Assembly: GCF_016904885.1 (NCBI RefSeq)
Contig: NZ_JADWYI010000001.1
Location: 2,170,001 to 2,234,000 of the forward strand
DNA length: 64,000 nt
Reading direction: 5' to 3'
Source of the DNA: Archangium primigenium
GTDB taxonomy: Bacteria > Myxococcota > Myxococcia > Myxococcales > Myxococcaceae
In this document: positions 1-7,497 of the stretch, one piece after another
How the letters are laid out: each line of letters begins with the position of its first letter
Position numbering within the stretch: the stretch's first letter is position 1
Program-made: the position numbers and the translations under genes
The notes under the pieces: generated by a model
The model's input: the letters and a program-made list of their open reading frames with translations, nothing else
The model's database searches: none
What the model was told of the DNA's origin: nothing

Positions 1-94
1 AGGTCTCCCGGGCGGCGGCGTCCGCCCGGAGGTGCTCGGCGAGCAGCTGGCTGCCGAGCGGTGCGACATTACCTGGACGGTCGGTGGGAGCCAT
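1..94 (-). CDS. N-terminal fragment of an unrecognised protein, cut by the window edge
   Basis: An open frame on the minus strand starts at ATG 94-92 and leaves the window after 31 codons, beginning MAPTDRPGNVAPLGSQLL. A GGGGGAG sequence lies three bases upstream of the ATG and would serve as ribosome binding site. Third codon positions are mostly G or C, as in the real genes around it. The frame lies 113 bases downstream of the monooxygenase stop and points the same way, so it could be a following gene of the same transcript. Nothing in 31 residues identifies a family. A longer protein from the neighbouring contig sequence is needed to confirm that it is a gene. Confidence 0.45.
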   Translation of the reverse strand, partial: MAPTDRPGNVAPLGSQLLAEHLRADAAARET

Positions 95-207
95 GGCTCC
101 CCCATTCTCTTGCAGGCCGTGGCCCAAGGCGAGTTCCCTCCCCCGAGGCCACTTTTCGAGTGGTCCACCCGCGGCCCGCCACTCGTGCGGGAAGGGGGGG
201 CCGTCCC

Positions 208-1554
208 TCAGTTCCGGGGCGCGCTGGCCGGGAGCACCCGGGACGCCGCGCCCAGCAGGCCGTTCATGGCCTTGAGGGCCTGGTGGACCGCGCCGCGGGC
301 GAACCGGCTGCCCTCCATCATCTGCTTGAGGGTGGCGTGCGACTCGCTCACGGCCTTGAAGGCGTACGGGAGCATCTCGGTCTCGTACGCCTGCAGGGCG
401 GCGATCACCGACTTCTCCCCCTCGCTCACGCCGATGAGCCGCTGGGCGAGCAGGAGCGCGTCGCGCAGGGTGATGGTGGCCCCGTGCTCGCGCGGAGGCA
501 CCATGCCGTGGACGGCATCCCCGAGCAGGGTCACGGGCCGCGTGCCCCAGTGGGCGTGGGGCACGGCGGTGCGCAGGGGATTGAGGCCGAGGTGGGACGG
601 GGGCGTGCGTTCGATCATCCGGCGCAGGGCGGGGTGCCACGTGCGCGCCGTCTCGAACGCGATCTGCTTGAGCACGCCCACGTCCACCCGCTCCCCGTCT
701 CCGGCGCGCGCGAAGTGCGCGGTCGGGGCGATCAACCCCCAGGCGACGTGATCCGGCGGCAGGTCCGCGCCGGGGCCGGGCGCCGCGCACGCGTGGGCGG
801 CACCGGCGCGGAACTCCTGGCGGCTGAGCACCAGCATGGCGCTCGCCTTGTCCAAGACGAGCACCTGGGACTCGAGCCCCACGGCCTCGATCTCCCGGCG
901 CGTGTCCGGGGTGAGCAGCATCCGGCCGGTGAGCTCCCGGTAGCCGGTGTCGAGCTGCTCGGCGTGCTGGGGCAGCAACTGGCGCCGCACCCGGGACGTC
1001 GTGCCATCGGCTCCCACGAGCACGTCCGCCACCACCGAGGTGCCATCCGCGAAGTGCACGCGCACCTCGCCCGTGTCCCGCTCCTCGTAGCGCTCGAACA
1101 CCTTGCCATGGTGCACGGCGTCCTCGAGCCCGGCGCTCAGCAGCCGGTGCAGGGTGAGCCGATCGATGGAGTAGCTCGACTCACGCTTGCCGGAGATCGC
1201 GGCGGTGGACAACAGGAGCGTCTCCAGCCGCTCGCTCACCGTCCGGGACGGCTTCCACTCCTGCAAGGAGGCGCGCAGCCAGCCGAGGTGATCCGCGGGC
1301 AGGGTCTGCTCCAGGGCATGAAGGCTGGGCGGATGCAGGGGCACCCGGTAGCCCTGATGACGCAGGCCAGAGGCGGTGTCTTGCTCATACACCGCGACGC
1401 TCACACCCGCCTTGCGCAATCCCTGGGCGAGCGTCAGCCCCCCGATTCCCGCGCCGATGATCACCACTCGGGGCGGCTTGCCCTGGCGCGTGGGTCCGGA
1501 CGCTTCCTGGATGGAGTTTCCTCGGAATGGACACCGCTGTTCTTGTGGACTCAT
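208..1554 (-). CDS. FAD-dependent aromatic-type monooxygenase (PHBH fold)
   Basis: This 448-residue protein looks like a group A flavoprotein monooxygenase, which uses NAD(P)H and oxygen to hydroxylate small, often aromatic, substrates. The Rossmann fingerprint GAGIGG lies near residues 34-39. The second signature, LVGADGTTSR (DG motif), is near residue 180, and the third, LLGDAVHGMVPP (GD motif binding the FAD ribityl), is near 340. I chose the ATG at 1554 because AGGGGGAG sits just upstream. An in-frame ATG at 1587 would add 11 residues but has no such site. No partner genes indicate the substrate. It is transcribed away from the fibro-slime gene across a 214-base divergent region that holds an inverted repeat. 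The family assignment is firm and the substrate is unknown. Confidence 0.88.
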   Translation of the reverse strand: MSPQEQRCPFRGNSIQEASGPTRQGKPPRVVIIGAGIGGLTLAQGLRKAGVSVAVYEQDTASGLRHQGYRVPLHPPSLHALEQTLPADHLGWLRASLQEWKPSRTVSERLETLLLSTAAISGKRESSYSIDRLTLHRLLSAGLEDAVHHGKVFERYEERDTGEVRVHFADGTSVVADVLVGADGTTSRVRRQLLPQHAEQLDTGYRELTGRMLLTPDTRREIEAVGLESQVLVLDKASAMLVLSRQEFRAGAAHACAAPGPGADLPPDHVAWGLIAPTAHFARAGDGERVDVGVLKQIAFETARTWHPALRRMIERTPPSHLGLNPLRTAVPHAHWGTRPVTLLGDAVHGMVPPREHGATITLRDALLLAQRLIGVSEGEKSVIAALQAYETEMLPYAFKAVSESHATLKQMMEGSRFARGAVHQALKAMNGLLGAASRVLPASAPRN

Positions 1555-1623
1555 GTCTCCCCCTGAGCGAGTCGTGGGTTCACCCACTTGTTTCTCATCT
1601 TCGCGCGTCTTGGCGAGATTCTC

Positions 1624-1652
1624 ACCTCGCTGAGCAACTGAGCAGGCGAGGT
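1624..1652. promoter_or_regulatory. Operator-like inverted repeat between divergent genes
   Basis: ACCTCGC (1624-1630) and GCGAGGT (1646-1652) are perfect 7-base inverted arms. The 15-base spacer contains a direct repeat, TGAGCA-AC-TGAGCA. The element lies midway between the divergent monooxygenase (start 1554) and the fibro-slime gene (start 1769). Such symmetry in a shared promoter region suits a dimeric repressor site, but no regulator gene is adjacent, so the role is inferred. Confidence 0.35.
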
Positions 1653-1768
1653 CGATGAAACTGTTTTCTTTTGGTGAGGGTGGAAGGGAATACGGGAGGG
1701 GGTCTGGAGAGGTACACTTCGCCGTGACTCATCCCCCATCCCCCTCCCTCCTTCTGCTCGAGCCATCC

Positions 1769-3544
1769 ATGGTGAATCCCCCAACCCGCTCGCGGCTCGC
1801 GAGCCTGCTGATTGCTTCCCTCCTGTTGTCGGTCGCGGCCTGTGGTGGCGGCGACGGACCCTCGATTCCCTCCAAACCCGACGCGGGACTCGATTCGGAA
1901 AAGACCGACGGTGGCGGGTCCACCTCGCCCGACGCGGGGCCCCTGGGCCGCTGTGGCGACGGCATCAAGCAGGGCAACGAGGCCTGTGACGACGGCAACA
2001 CGGTGAGCGGCGATGGCTGCTCGGCCAACTGTTCGCAGGTCGAGCGCGGCTATGTGTGCGAGGCGCCGGGCAAGGCGTGCGCGCCGACGAACATCTGTGG
2101 CAACGGCAAGGTCGAGGGCACGGAGCAGTGCGACGACCGCAACACGGAGTCGGGCGACGGCTGCTCGTCCTCCTGCGTCACGGAGGCCGGCTGGACCTGC
2201 GTGTCGACGGGTGGCCGGTGCGTGGCGACCCTGTGCGGTGACGGCATCGTCGCCGGTGACGAGGAGTGCGAGGACGGCAACGCCACGTCGGGCGACGGCT
2301 GCAGCGCCACCTGCCGCCTCGAGGATGGCTTCAAGTGCCCCGTGGTGGGCGCGAAGTGCCAGCCCACCTACTGCGGTGACCGGCAGGTCGAGGGCACCGA
2401 GGAGTGCGACGACGGCAACAACAACATGGGCGATGGCTGCTCGCCCCTGTGCAAGCGCGAGCCCGAGTGCGGCATCGACGGCAAGTGCACGTCCAAGTGC
2501 GGCGACGGCGTGATCCTCCCGGGCGACACGACCGAGGAGTGCGATGACGGCAACACGCGCGCCAACGATGGCTGCTCGCCCACCTGCAAGAAGGAAGAGG
2601 GCTTCGTGTGCGAGCTCATCGAGAGCACGCCGCCGGACTCGGTGGCCATCCCCTTCGTGTTCCGTGACTTCCGGGGCAACGACCTGCCCGCCGATGGCGC
2701 CCTGCCCAAGGGCCACGTCGACTTCGAGAACAAGAACGTCGCCGAGCAGGGCATCGTGAAGTACGACCTGGGGACGGATGGCAAGCCCGTGTACAGCAAG
2801 GCCGCGGGCGCGGGTGGCACCCAGTCCACCAACAGCAAGGAGTCGTTCGACCAGTGGTACCGCGACACGGTCAACGTCAACAAGACGGTGGTCAAGACGC
2901 TCTCGTTGGGCCGCGATGGCAGCACGGGCACGTACGTCTACAACAACAGCAACTTCTTCCCCCTCGACAACGACGGCTGGGTGGCGGCCGGCAAGGAGCC
3001 GCTGCGCAACGACGGCAACGGCGTCAAGCGCAACTTCAACTTCACGAGCGAGACGCGCTACTGGTTCGAGTACAAGGGCAAGGAGAAGCTGTCCTTCACG
3101 GGCGATGACGACGTGTGGGTGTTCATCAACCGCAAGCTCGCCATGGACCTGGGCGGCGTGCACGGCCCGTCCTCGGGCACCGTGGACCTGACCAGCACCG
3201 CCAAGGCGACCGAGCTGGGCCTCAAGGTGGGCGGCATCTACGAGGCCGTGGTGTTCCAGGCCGAGCGCCACACGAACGGCTCCAACTACCGGCTCACGCT
3301 CAGCAACTTCCTCACCAGCCGCACTGAGTGCCGCGCCACCTGCGGCAACGGCATCGTGGACCCGGGCGAGGAGTGCGATGACGGCTTCAACGACGGCGCC
3401 TACAACGGCTGCGCCCGCGGCTGCGTGCTCGGGCCCCGCTGTGGTGACCGGGTCATCCAGCGCGAGCACGGCGAGACGTGCGACGACGGCAACCGCGATC
3501 GCGGGGATGGGTGCAGCGACATCTGCAAGATCGAGCTGAACTGA
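1769..3544 (+). CDS. Fibro-slime domain lipoprotein with Myxococcus Cys-rich (DUF4215) repeats
   Basis: This 591-residue protein is probably exported and lipid-anchored. It begins MVNPPTRSRLASLLIASLLL and has a lipobox SVAAC near residue 27. About five DUF4215-type repeats follow between residues 60 and 285, each of the form CGDG-x(n)-GEECDDGN-x(5)-GDGC-x(3)-C. A fibro-slime domain spans roughly 290-517, with FTGDDDVWVFINRKLAMDLGG and RHTNGSNYRLTL as its most typical stretches. Two more Cys repeats (near 524 and 556) close the protein. Fibro-slime domains occur in secreted carbohydrate-associated and matrix proteins; the Cys repeats are a myxobacterial hallmark of surface proteins. An upstream in-frame ATG at 1655 would place 38 residues before the signal peptide, so I rejected it. 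A hairpin follows the stop. The surface location is well supported and the ligand is unknown. Confidence 0.9.
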   Translation: MVNPPTRSRLASLLIASLLLSVAACGGGDGPSIPSKPDAGLDSEKTDGGGSTSPDAGPLGRCGDGIKQGNEACDDGNTVSGDGCSANCSQVERGYVCEAPGKACAPTNICGNGKVEGTEQCDDRNTESGDGCSSSCVTEAGWTCVSTGGRCVATLCGDGIVAGDEECEDGNATSGDGCSATCRLEDGFKCPVVGAKCQPTYCGDRQVEGTEECDDGNNNMGDGCSPLCKREPECGIDGKCTSKCGDGVILPGDTTEECDDGNTRANDGCSPTCKKEEGFVCELIESTPPDSVAIPFVFRDFRGNDLPADGALPKGHVDFENKNVAEQGIVKYDLGTDGKPVYSKAAGAGGTQSTNSKESFDQWYRDTVNVNKTVVKTLSLGRDGSTGTYVYNNSNFFPLDNDGWVAAGKEPLRNDGNGVKRNFNFTSETRYWFEYKGKEKLSFTGDDDVWVFINRKLAMDLGGVHGPSSGTVDLTSTAKATELGLKVGGIYEAVVFQAERHTNGSNYRLTLSNFLTSRTECRATCGNGIVDPGEECDDGFNDGAYNGCARGCVLGPRCGDRVIQREHGETCDDGNRDRGDGCSDICKIELN

Positions 3545-3567
3545 GCCACGCTTCCGGCTAGGAACAC

Positions 3568-3600
3568 GAGGCCGCTCCGGGATGTCTCCGGGGCGGCCTC
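3568..3600 (+). terminator. Hairpin downstream of the fibro-slime gene
   Basis: GAGGCCGC-T-CCGG and CCGG-G-GCGGCCTC pair as a 12-bp stem with one mismatch around a 7-base loop, 24 bases after the stop codon. It is followed only by TGTCGTT, so there is no real U-tract. In such a GC-rich genome it may still stop or protect the transcript before pabAB begins at 3632. Confidence 0.5.
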
Positions 3601-3631
3601 TGTCGTTCGCCCCGGCGTGTGCCTGACGGTC

Positions 3632-5722
3632 ATGAAGACGCTTCTCGTCGACAACTACGACTCCTTCACCTTCAACCTGTACCAGTTGTGCGCCGAGGTC
3701 TCCGGCACGCCGCCGCTCGTGGTGCGCAACGACGTCGACTGGGCCCACCTCCAGTCGCTCGACTTCGACCAGGTGGTGCTCTCGCCGGGCCCGGGCCGGC
3801 CCGAGCGCGCCACGGACTTCGGCGTCTGCACGCGCCTGCTCCAGCAGGCCACGTGGCCGGTGCTGGGCGTGTGTCTGGGCCACCAGGGCCTGGGCCATGT
3901 CCACGGGGCCCGGGTGGTCCACGCGCCCGAGGTGATGCACGGTCGGGCGAGCGCCATCCTCCATGACGGCATGGGGTTGTTCGCGGGGGTGCCCCAGGGC
4001 TTCTCCGCCGTGCGCTACCACTCCTTGATGGTGACGGACCTCCCCGCGTGCCTGGAGCGCACCGCCTGGACCGCCGACGGGCTCGTGATGGGCCTGCGCC
4101 ACCGGGACCTGCCCCAGTGGGGTGTCCAGTTCCATCCCGAGTCCATTCGCAGCGAGCACGGCCGGCGGCTGTTCGAGAACTTCCAGGCGCTGAGCCGGGC
4201 CTTCCTCCAGACGCATCGACGGCCCGTGCGCGCGGGGCCCGCGCCGTCCCTCGCCGCGGCGCGGGAGGAGGCGCGTGCGCCCGTCGCGGCGGAGCGCTTC
4301 ACCGTCCGCTTCCGACGCCTGCCGCTCTTCCCCGAGCCGGAGGCCGTCTTCCTCCACCTCTTCGGCGAGGCGCCCCGGGCCTTCTGGCTGGACAGCAGCC
4401 GGGTGGAGCCGGGCCTGTCGCGCTTCTCCTTCATGGGCGAGGCCGGGGGCCCGGAGGGCCTCGAGGTCCGCTACCACGTCCAGCCCCGGGCGTTGTGGGT
4501 GACGCGGGGGACGCACACCGAGCGCCGGGACGAGTCGCTCTTCGACTACCTGCGCCGCGAGCTCGCCCGACGCCGGGTGGTGTCCGAGGCGCTGCCCTTC
4601 GACTTCAACGGCGGCTTCGTGGGCTACCTCGGCTACGAGCTCAAGGCGGAGTGCGGGGGAGACGCGGCGCATGTGTCGCCCCTGCCGGATGCGCACCTGC
4701 TGCTGGCGGACCGGCTGCTGGCCTTCGATGCCCAGGAGCGTGTGGTGTATGGGGTGTGCCTCGCGCGAGAGGAGGACGCGGCCGGGGCGGAGGCCTGGCT
4801 GGACACGCTGGAGGCGCGGCTGCGCGCGGTGCCCCCGGCGCCGCCCCTCGCCGAGACGCCGGCCGGCCCCGCGCCCGAGGTCCAGTTCGCGCGCTCCCGC
4901 GAGCGCTACCTCGCCGACATCGCCGCCTGCCAGCGGGAGATCCGCGAGGGCGAGACTTACGAGGTGTGCCTCACCAACACCCTGCGCACCGCGCCCCCGC
5001 CGGAGCCGCTCGCCTACTACCGGCGCCTGCGCCGCGTGTCCCCGACGCCCTACGCCGCCTTCCTGCGCCTCGGGGACACCGCGCTCGCGTGCTCGTCACC
5101 CGAGCGCTTCCTGCGCATCGACCGCGCGGGGCTCGTGGAGTCCAAGCCCATCAAGGGCACCGTGGCCCGGGGCCGCGACGCGGAGGAGGACGCGCGGCTC
5201 GAGGCGGCGCTGCGCGCGAGCGAGAAGGAGCGCTCGGAGAACCTGATGATCGTGGACCTGGTGCGCAACGACCTGGGCCGCGTGTGCGAGGTGGGCAGCG
5301 TGCACGTGCCCGTGCTCATGGACGTGGAGCGCTACGCCACGGTGCACCAGTTGGTGAGCACCATCCGGGGCCGTCTGCGGCCCGAGTCGACGGCGGTGGA
5401 CTGCATCCAGGCCGCTTTTCCAGGCGGCTCCATGACGGGGGCGCCGAAGAAGCGCACCCTGGCGCTGTTGGACCGGCTGGAGGGCGCGGCGCGAGGCCCC
5501 TACTCGGGCGCCATCGGCTTCTTGGGTGTCGGGGGGGGCGCGGACCTCAACATCGTCATCCGCACCGCCGTCGTGTGTCCGGAGGCCCTGTCGCTCGGCG
5601 TGGGCGGAGCGGTGGTGGCGCTCTCCCAACCCGAGGCCGAGTGGGAGGAGGTGCTGCTCAAGGCGCGCGCCCCGCTGGCGGCGCTGGCTAGAAGCCGCTG
5701 GCCTGATCCAACTCCGTGTTGA
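3632..5722 (+). CDS. pabAB: Fused aminodeoxychorismate synthase (PabA-PabB)
   Basis: This 696-residue bifunctional enzyme makes 4-amino-4-deoxychorismate from chorismate and glutamine for folate synthesis. The N-terminal class I glutamine amidotransferase carries VDNYDSFTFNL at the start, the nucleophile in GVCLGHQG (near residue 92) and GVQFHPESI (near 167). After a linker, the chorismate-binding domain runs from about residue 220. Its motif PIKGT (near 505) has the Lys typical of PabB, where anthranilate synthase has PIAGT. This separates it from the trpE in the same window. FPGGSMTGAPKKRT and VDLVRNDLGRV are also present. I chose ATG 3632, five codons inside the longest frame, because homologues begin MKTLLVDNYD. 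The gene is alone: no pabC lyase follows. Its last 35 bases overlap the convergent marR-type gene. Confidence 0.92.
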   Translation: MKTLLVDNYDSFTFNLYQLCAEVSGTPPLVVRNDVDWAHLQSLDFDQVVLSPGPGRPERATDFGVCTRLLQQATWPVLGVCLGHQGLGHVHGARVVHAPEVMHGRASAILHDGMGLFAGVPQGFSAVRYHSLMVTDLPACLERTAWTADGLVMGLRHRDLPQWGVQFHPESIRSEHGRRLFENFQALSRAFLQTHRRPVRAGPAPSLAAAREEARAPVAAERFTVRFRRLPLFPEPEAVFLHLFGEAPRAFWLDSSRVEPGLSRFSFMGEAGGPEGLEVRYHVQPRALWVTRGTHTERRDESLFDYLRRELARRRVVSEALPFDFNGGFVGYLGYELKAECGGDAAHVSPLPDAHLLLADRLLAFDAQERVVYGVCLAREEDAAGAEAWLDTLEARLRAVPPAPPLAETPAGPAPEVQFARSRERYLADIAACQREIREGETYEVCLTNTLRTAPPPEPLAYYRRLRRVSPTPYAAFLRLGDTALACSSPERFLRIDRAGLVESKPIKGTVARGRDAEEDARLEAALRASEKERSENLMIVDLVRNDLGRVCEVGSVHVPVLMDVERYATVHQLVSTIRGRLRPESTAVDCIQAAFPGGSMTGAPKKRTLALLDRLEGAARGPYSGAIGFLGVGGGADLNIVIRTAVVCPEALSLGVGGAVVALSQPEAEWEEVLLKARAPLAALARSRWPDPTPC

Positions 5723-6188
5723 GCCGGCCTAGCAGCCGGGTGAGTTCCGTGCGATCCTGCTCGGGCCAGGCGTCGAAGATGGTCCGCAGTATCCTGAGCC
5801 GCCGGGAGCGGGCCGCGCTGAGATGCTCGGCGCCCTGGGGCGTGATGCGCAGCAGCACCGAGCGGGCATCGCTCTCGTCCGGGATGCCCTGCACCAGGCC
5901 CTGCTCCTCCATGCGGCCCAGGTGTCGGCTCGCGGTGGACTTGTCGATGCCGAAGCGGCGCGCCACGTCGCCCACGCGCGTGGGGCCTTCCTCCGCCAGC
6001 CGCATGAGCAGGGCGTAGGTCCAGCGATCCACTCCGTTCTCGTCGCGCTTGTTGCTCCACAGCGACAGCACCGAGCGCCGTACCAGCACGCTCAGCTCCC
6101 GCTCCAGCGCCGGGAGATCCTGTCCCTGAACCTGGGCCCGTGCCAGGGCCTCGGCTTGTGCCTGCTCTCCATCTGGCTGATCTGCCAT
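5688..6188 (-). CDS. MarR-family transcriptional regulator
   Basis: This 166-residue protein has the MarR layout. A helical N-terminal dimerisation part precedes a winged helix-turn-helix at about residues 69-118 (RVGDVARRFGIDKSTASRHL, then the DESDARS wing), and a C-terminal helix pair returns to the dimer interface. MarR proteins bind palindromic operators and release them on binding small phenolic ligands or after oxidation. The start at 6188 is set by GAGGACAC just upstream; longer frames lack a site. The 3' end overlaps the 3' end of pabAB by 35 bases in convergent orientation, so the two transcripts can pair. An imperfect palindrome about 110 bases upstream could be its own operator. 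Confidence 0.9.
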   Translation of the reverse strand: MADQPDGEQAQAEALARAQVQGQDLPALERELSVLVRRSVLSLWSNKRDENGVDRWTYALLMRLAEEGPTRVGDVARRFGIDKSTASRHLGRMEEQGLVQGIPDESDARSVLLRITPQGAEHLSAARSRRLRILRTIFDAWPEQDRTELTRLLGRLNTELDQASGF

Positions 6189-6518
6189 GTGTCCTCGATG
6201 GTTGGACCTCGCCCTATAGCGCGAGGGCTGCGTCCGCTTTCGGGCCGCGTGCATTCAGACAACGAGCGGACTTACCTCAGCCATTACCATTCGCACGTCA
6301 TGCCCCTCATGGGCCCCGTGTTCATGAGGTCGTGACGCGTCCTGACAGGGGCAAGGGGACTTCACCCGTGTGGGGAGTCGCGGGCGGGCGCCCCTTCGCG
6401 CGCCCCCTCCCGCTGGAGCGTGTCATCGCGGAGAAGACGACGTGGACGGTGCACGCGCGGGTGGGTGTCGTTTGAGGACACCGTTCTCACGCGCAGTGCG
6501 CGCCCGCCGCGGGGGCGC
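6189..6518. other. 330-base gene-free region holding a long imperfect palindrome
   Basis: No convincing coding frame is seen here. The palindrome at 6296-6337 reads CGTCATG-CCCCTCATG on one side and CATGAGG-TCGTGACG on the other. Its core is a perfect CCTCATG (6305-6311) and CATGAGG (6323-6329) pair around 11 bases. It lies about 110 bases upstream of the marR-type gene and 180 bases downstream of the metallophosphoesterase stop. An autoregulatory MarR operator or a transcript end are both possible. Confidence 0.4.
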
Positions 6519-7343
6519 TCAGCGCGCGGGGCCGGGGAGGATCTCCCGCAGGCACTGGGAGATGTCCCCGCGCCAGGTCCACTGCTTGGGGTAGCCGAGC
6601 GAGACCTCCTCGAAGCGCACGCCATCGCGCCACAGCGTGGCGGGCATGTGCAGGTGGCCGGTGACGACCACCTCGGCGCGAAAGCGCGTGTGCCAGTCCT
6701 CGGTCTTCTTGGTGCCGCACCACAGCGAGAAGCGGGGGATGCGCGGCAGGCGCACGTGCTCGTAGCGCAGGGGGAAGTGGTTGATGAGCAGCGTCTTGCA
6801 GTCGGCGGGCAGCGTCGCCAGCCGGGCCAGGGTCGACTCCACGCGCGCGGCGCACCAGGCGGCGCGCGTGGGGTAGGGGTCCGGGTGGAGCACGGCCTCG
6901 TCGGTGCACAGGATGTTGGCCGCGAGCGCCCAGTCCAGCGCGCCCTGCTCGGTGACGTCGTCCGGCCGGAAGGAGTAGTCGTAGAGCAGGAAGAGCGGCA
7001 CCAGCACGCGGTGGGGCCCCTCGCCGGGCCAGCGCGGGTAGGGGTCCTCCGGGGTGAGCACGCCATACGCGCGGCACTGCGCCACCCGGTCCTGGTAGAG
7101 CGCGTCCCCGCGCAGCGCGCCCGGCTCGCGCGACAGCGTCCACAGCTCGTGGTTGCCCGGAACCCACAGCACCCGCCCGAAGCGGGCCGTCAGCGTGCGC
7201 CAGGCGAAGTCCATGTCGTCGCGTGTCTCGCCCACGTCCCCGGCGACGATGAGCCAGTCGTCCGGATGGGACGCGAGCGATTCGAGCGCCCGCCGGTTGG
7301 GCTCGTAGCGGAGATGCAAATCACTGAGGGCGTAGAGCTTCAT
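6519..7343 (-). CDS. Calcineurin-like metallophosphoesterase
   Basis: This 274-residue cytoplasmic protein has the dinuclear metallophosphoesterase motifs in order. They are SDLHLRYEP (Asp8, His10), AGDVGE (near 34-39), PGNHELW (near 62-68) and a C-terminal VTGHLHMP (near 230). These residues bind two metal ions and cleave phosphoester bonds. The ATG at 7343 is the natural start, since the family begins directly with the first metal motif. A longer frame from 7517 runs into the divergent helicase promoter. The substrate cannot be told; the size and a GTKKTED insertion near the third motif suit small single-domain phosphoesterases. It is divergent from the double helicase, with 154 bases between the starts. 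Confidence 0.88.
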   Translation of the reverse strand: MKLYALSDLHLRYEPNRRALESLASHPDDWLIVAGDVGETRDDMDFAWRTLTARFGRVLWVPGNHELWTLSREPGALRGDALYQDRVAQCRAYGVLTPEDPYPRWPGEGPHRVLVPLFLLYDYSFRPDDVTEQGALDWALAANILCTDEAVLHPDPYPTRAAWCAARVESTLARLATLPADCKTLLINHFPLRYEHVRLPRIPRFSLWCGTKKTEDWHTRFRAEVVVTGHLHMPATLWRDGVRFEEVSLGYPKQWTWRGDISQCLREILPGPAR

Positions 7344-7497
7344 GCGGTTTCCGGGGACACCGTCCACTCTACTGGACGCCCGAGCGGGGGCGGGGTTTCT
7401 CGCGACGGGAAAGCAGCCAGCCGGGCGGCGGTGGGGGCGGGGCTTGTCGCTTTTCCTCCGTGCCGCGCCAGGGCAGCATGGGCGCCCCGTCTGGCCC

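Noticed and set aside
1622-4696. A 1024-residue minus-strand frame rich in Ala, Arg and His
   Set aside because: It is antisense to the fibro-slime and pabAB genes, which have clear families, signal peptide and motifs. Its composition is that of a shadow frame.
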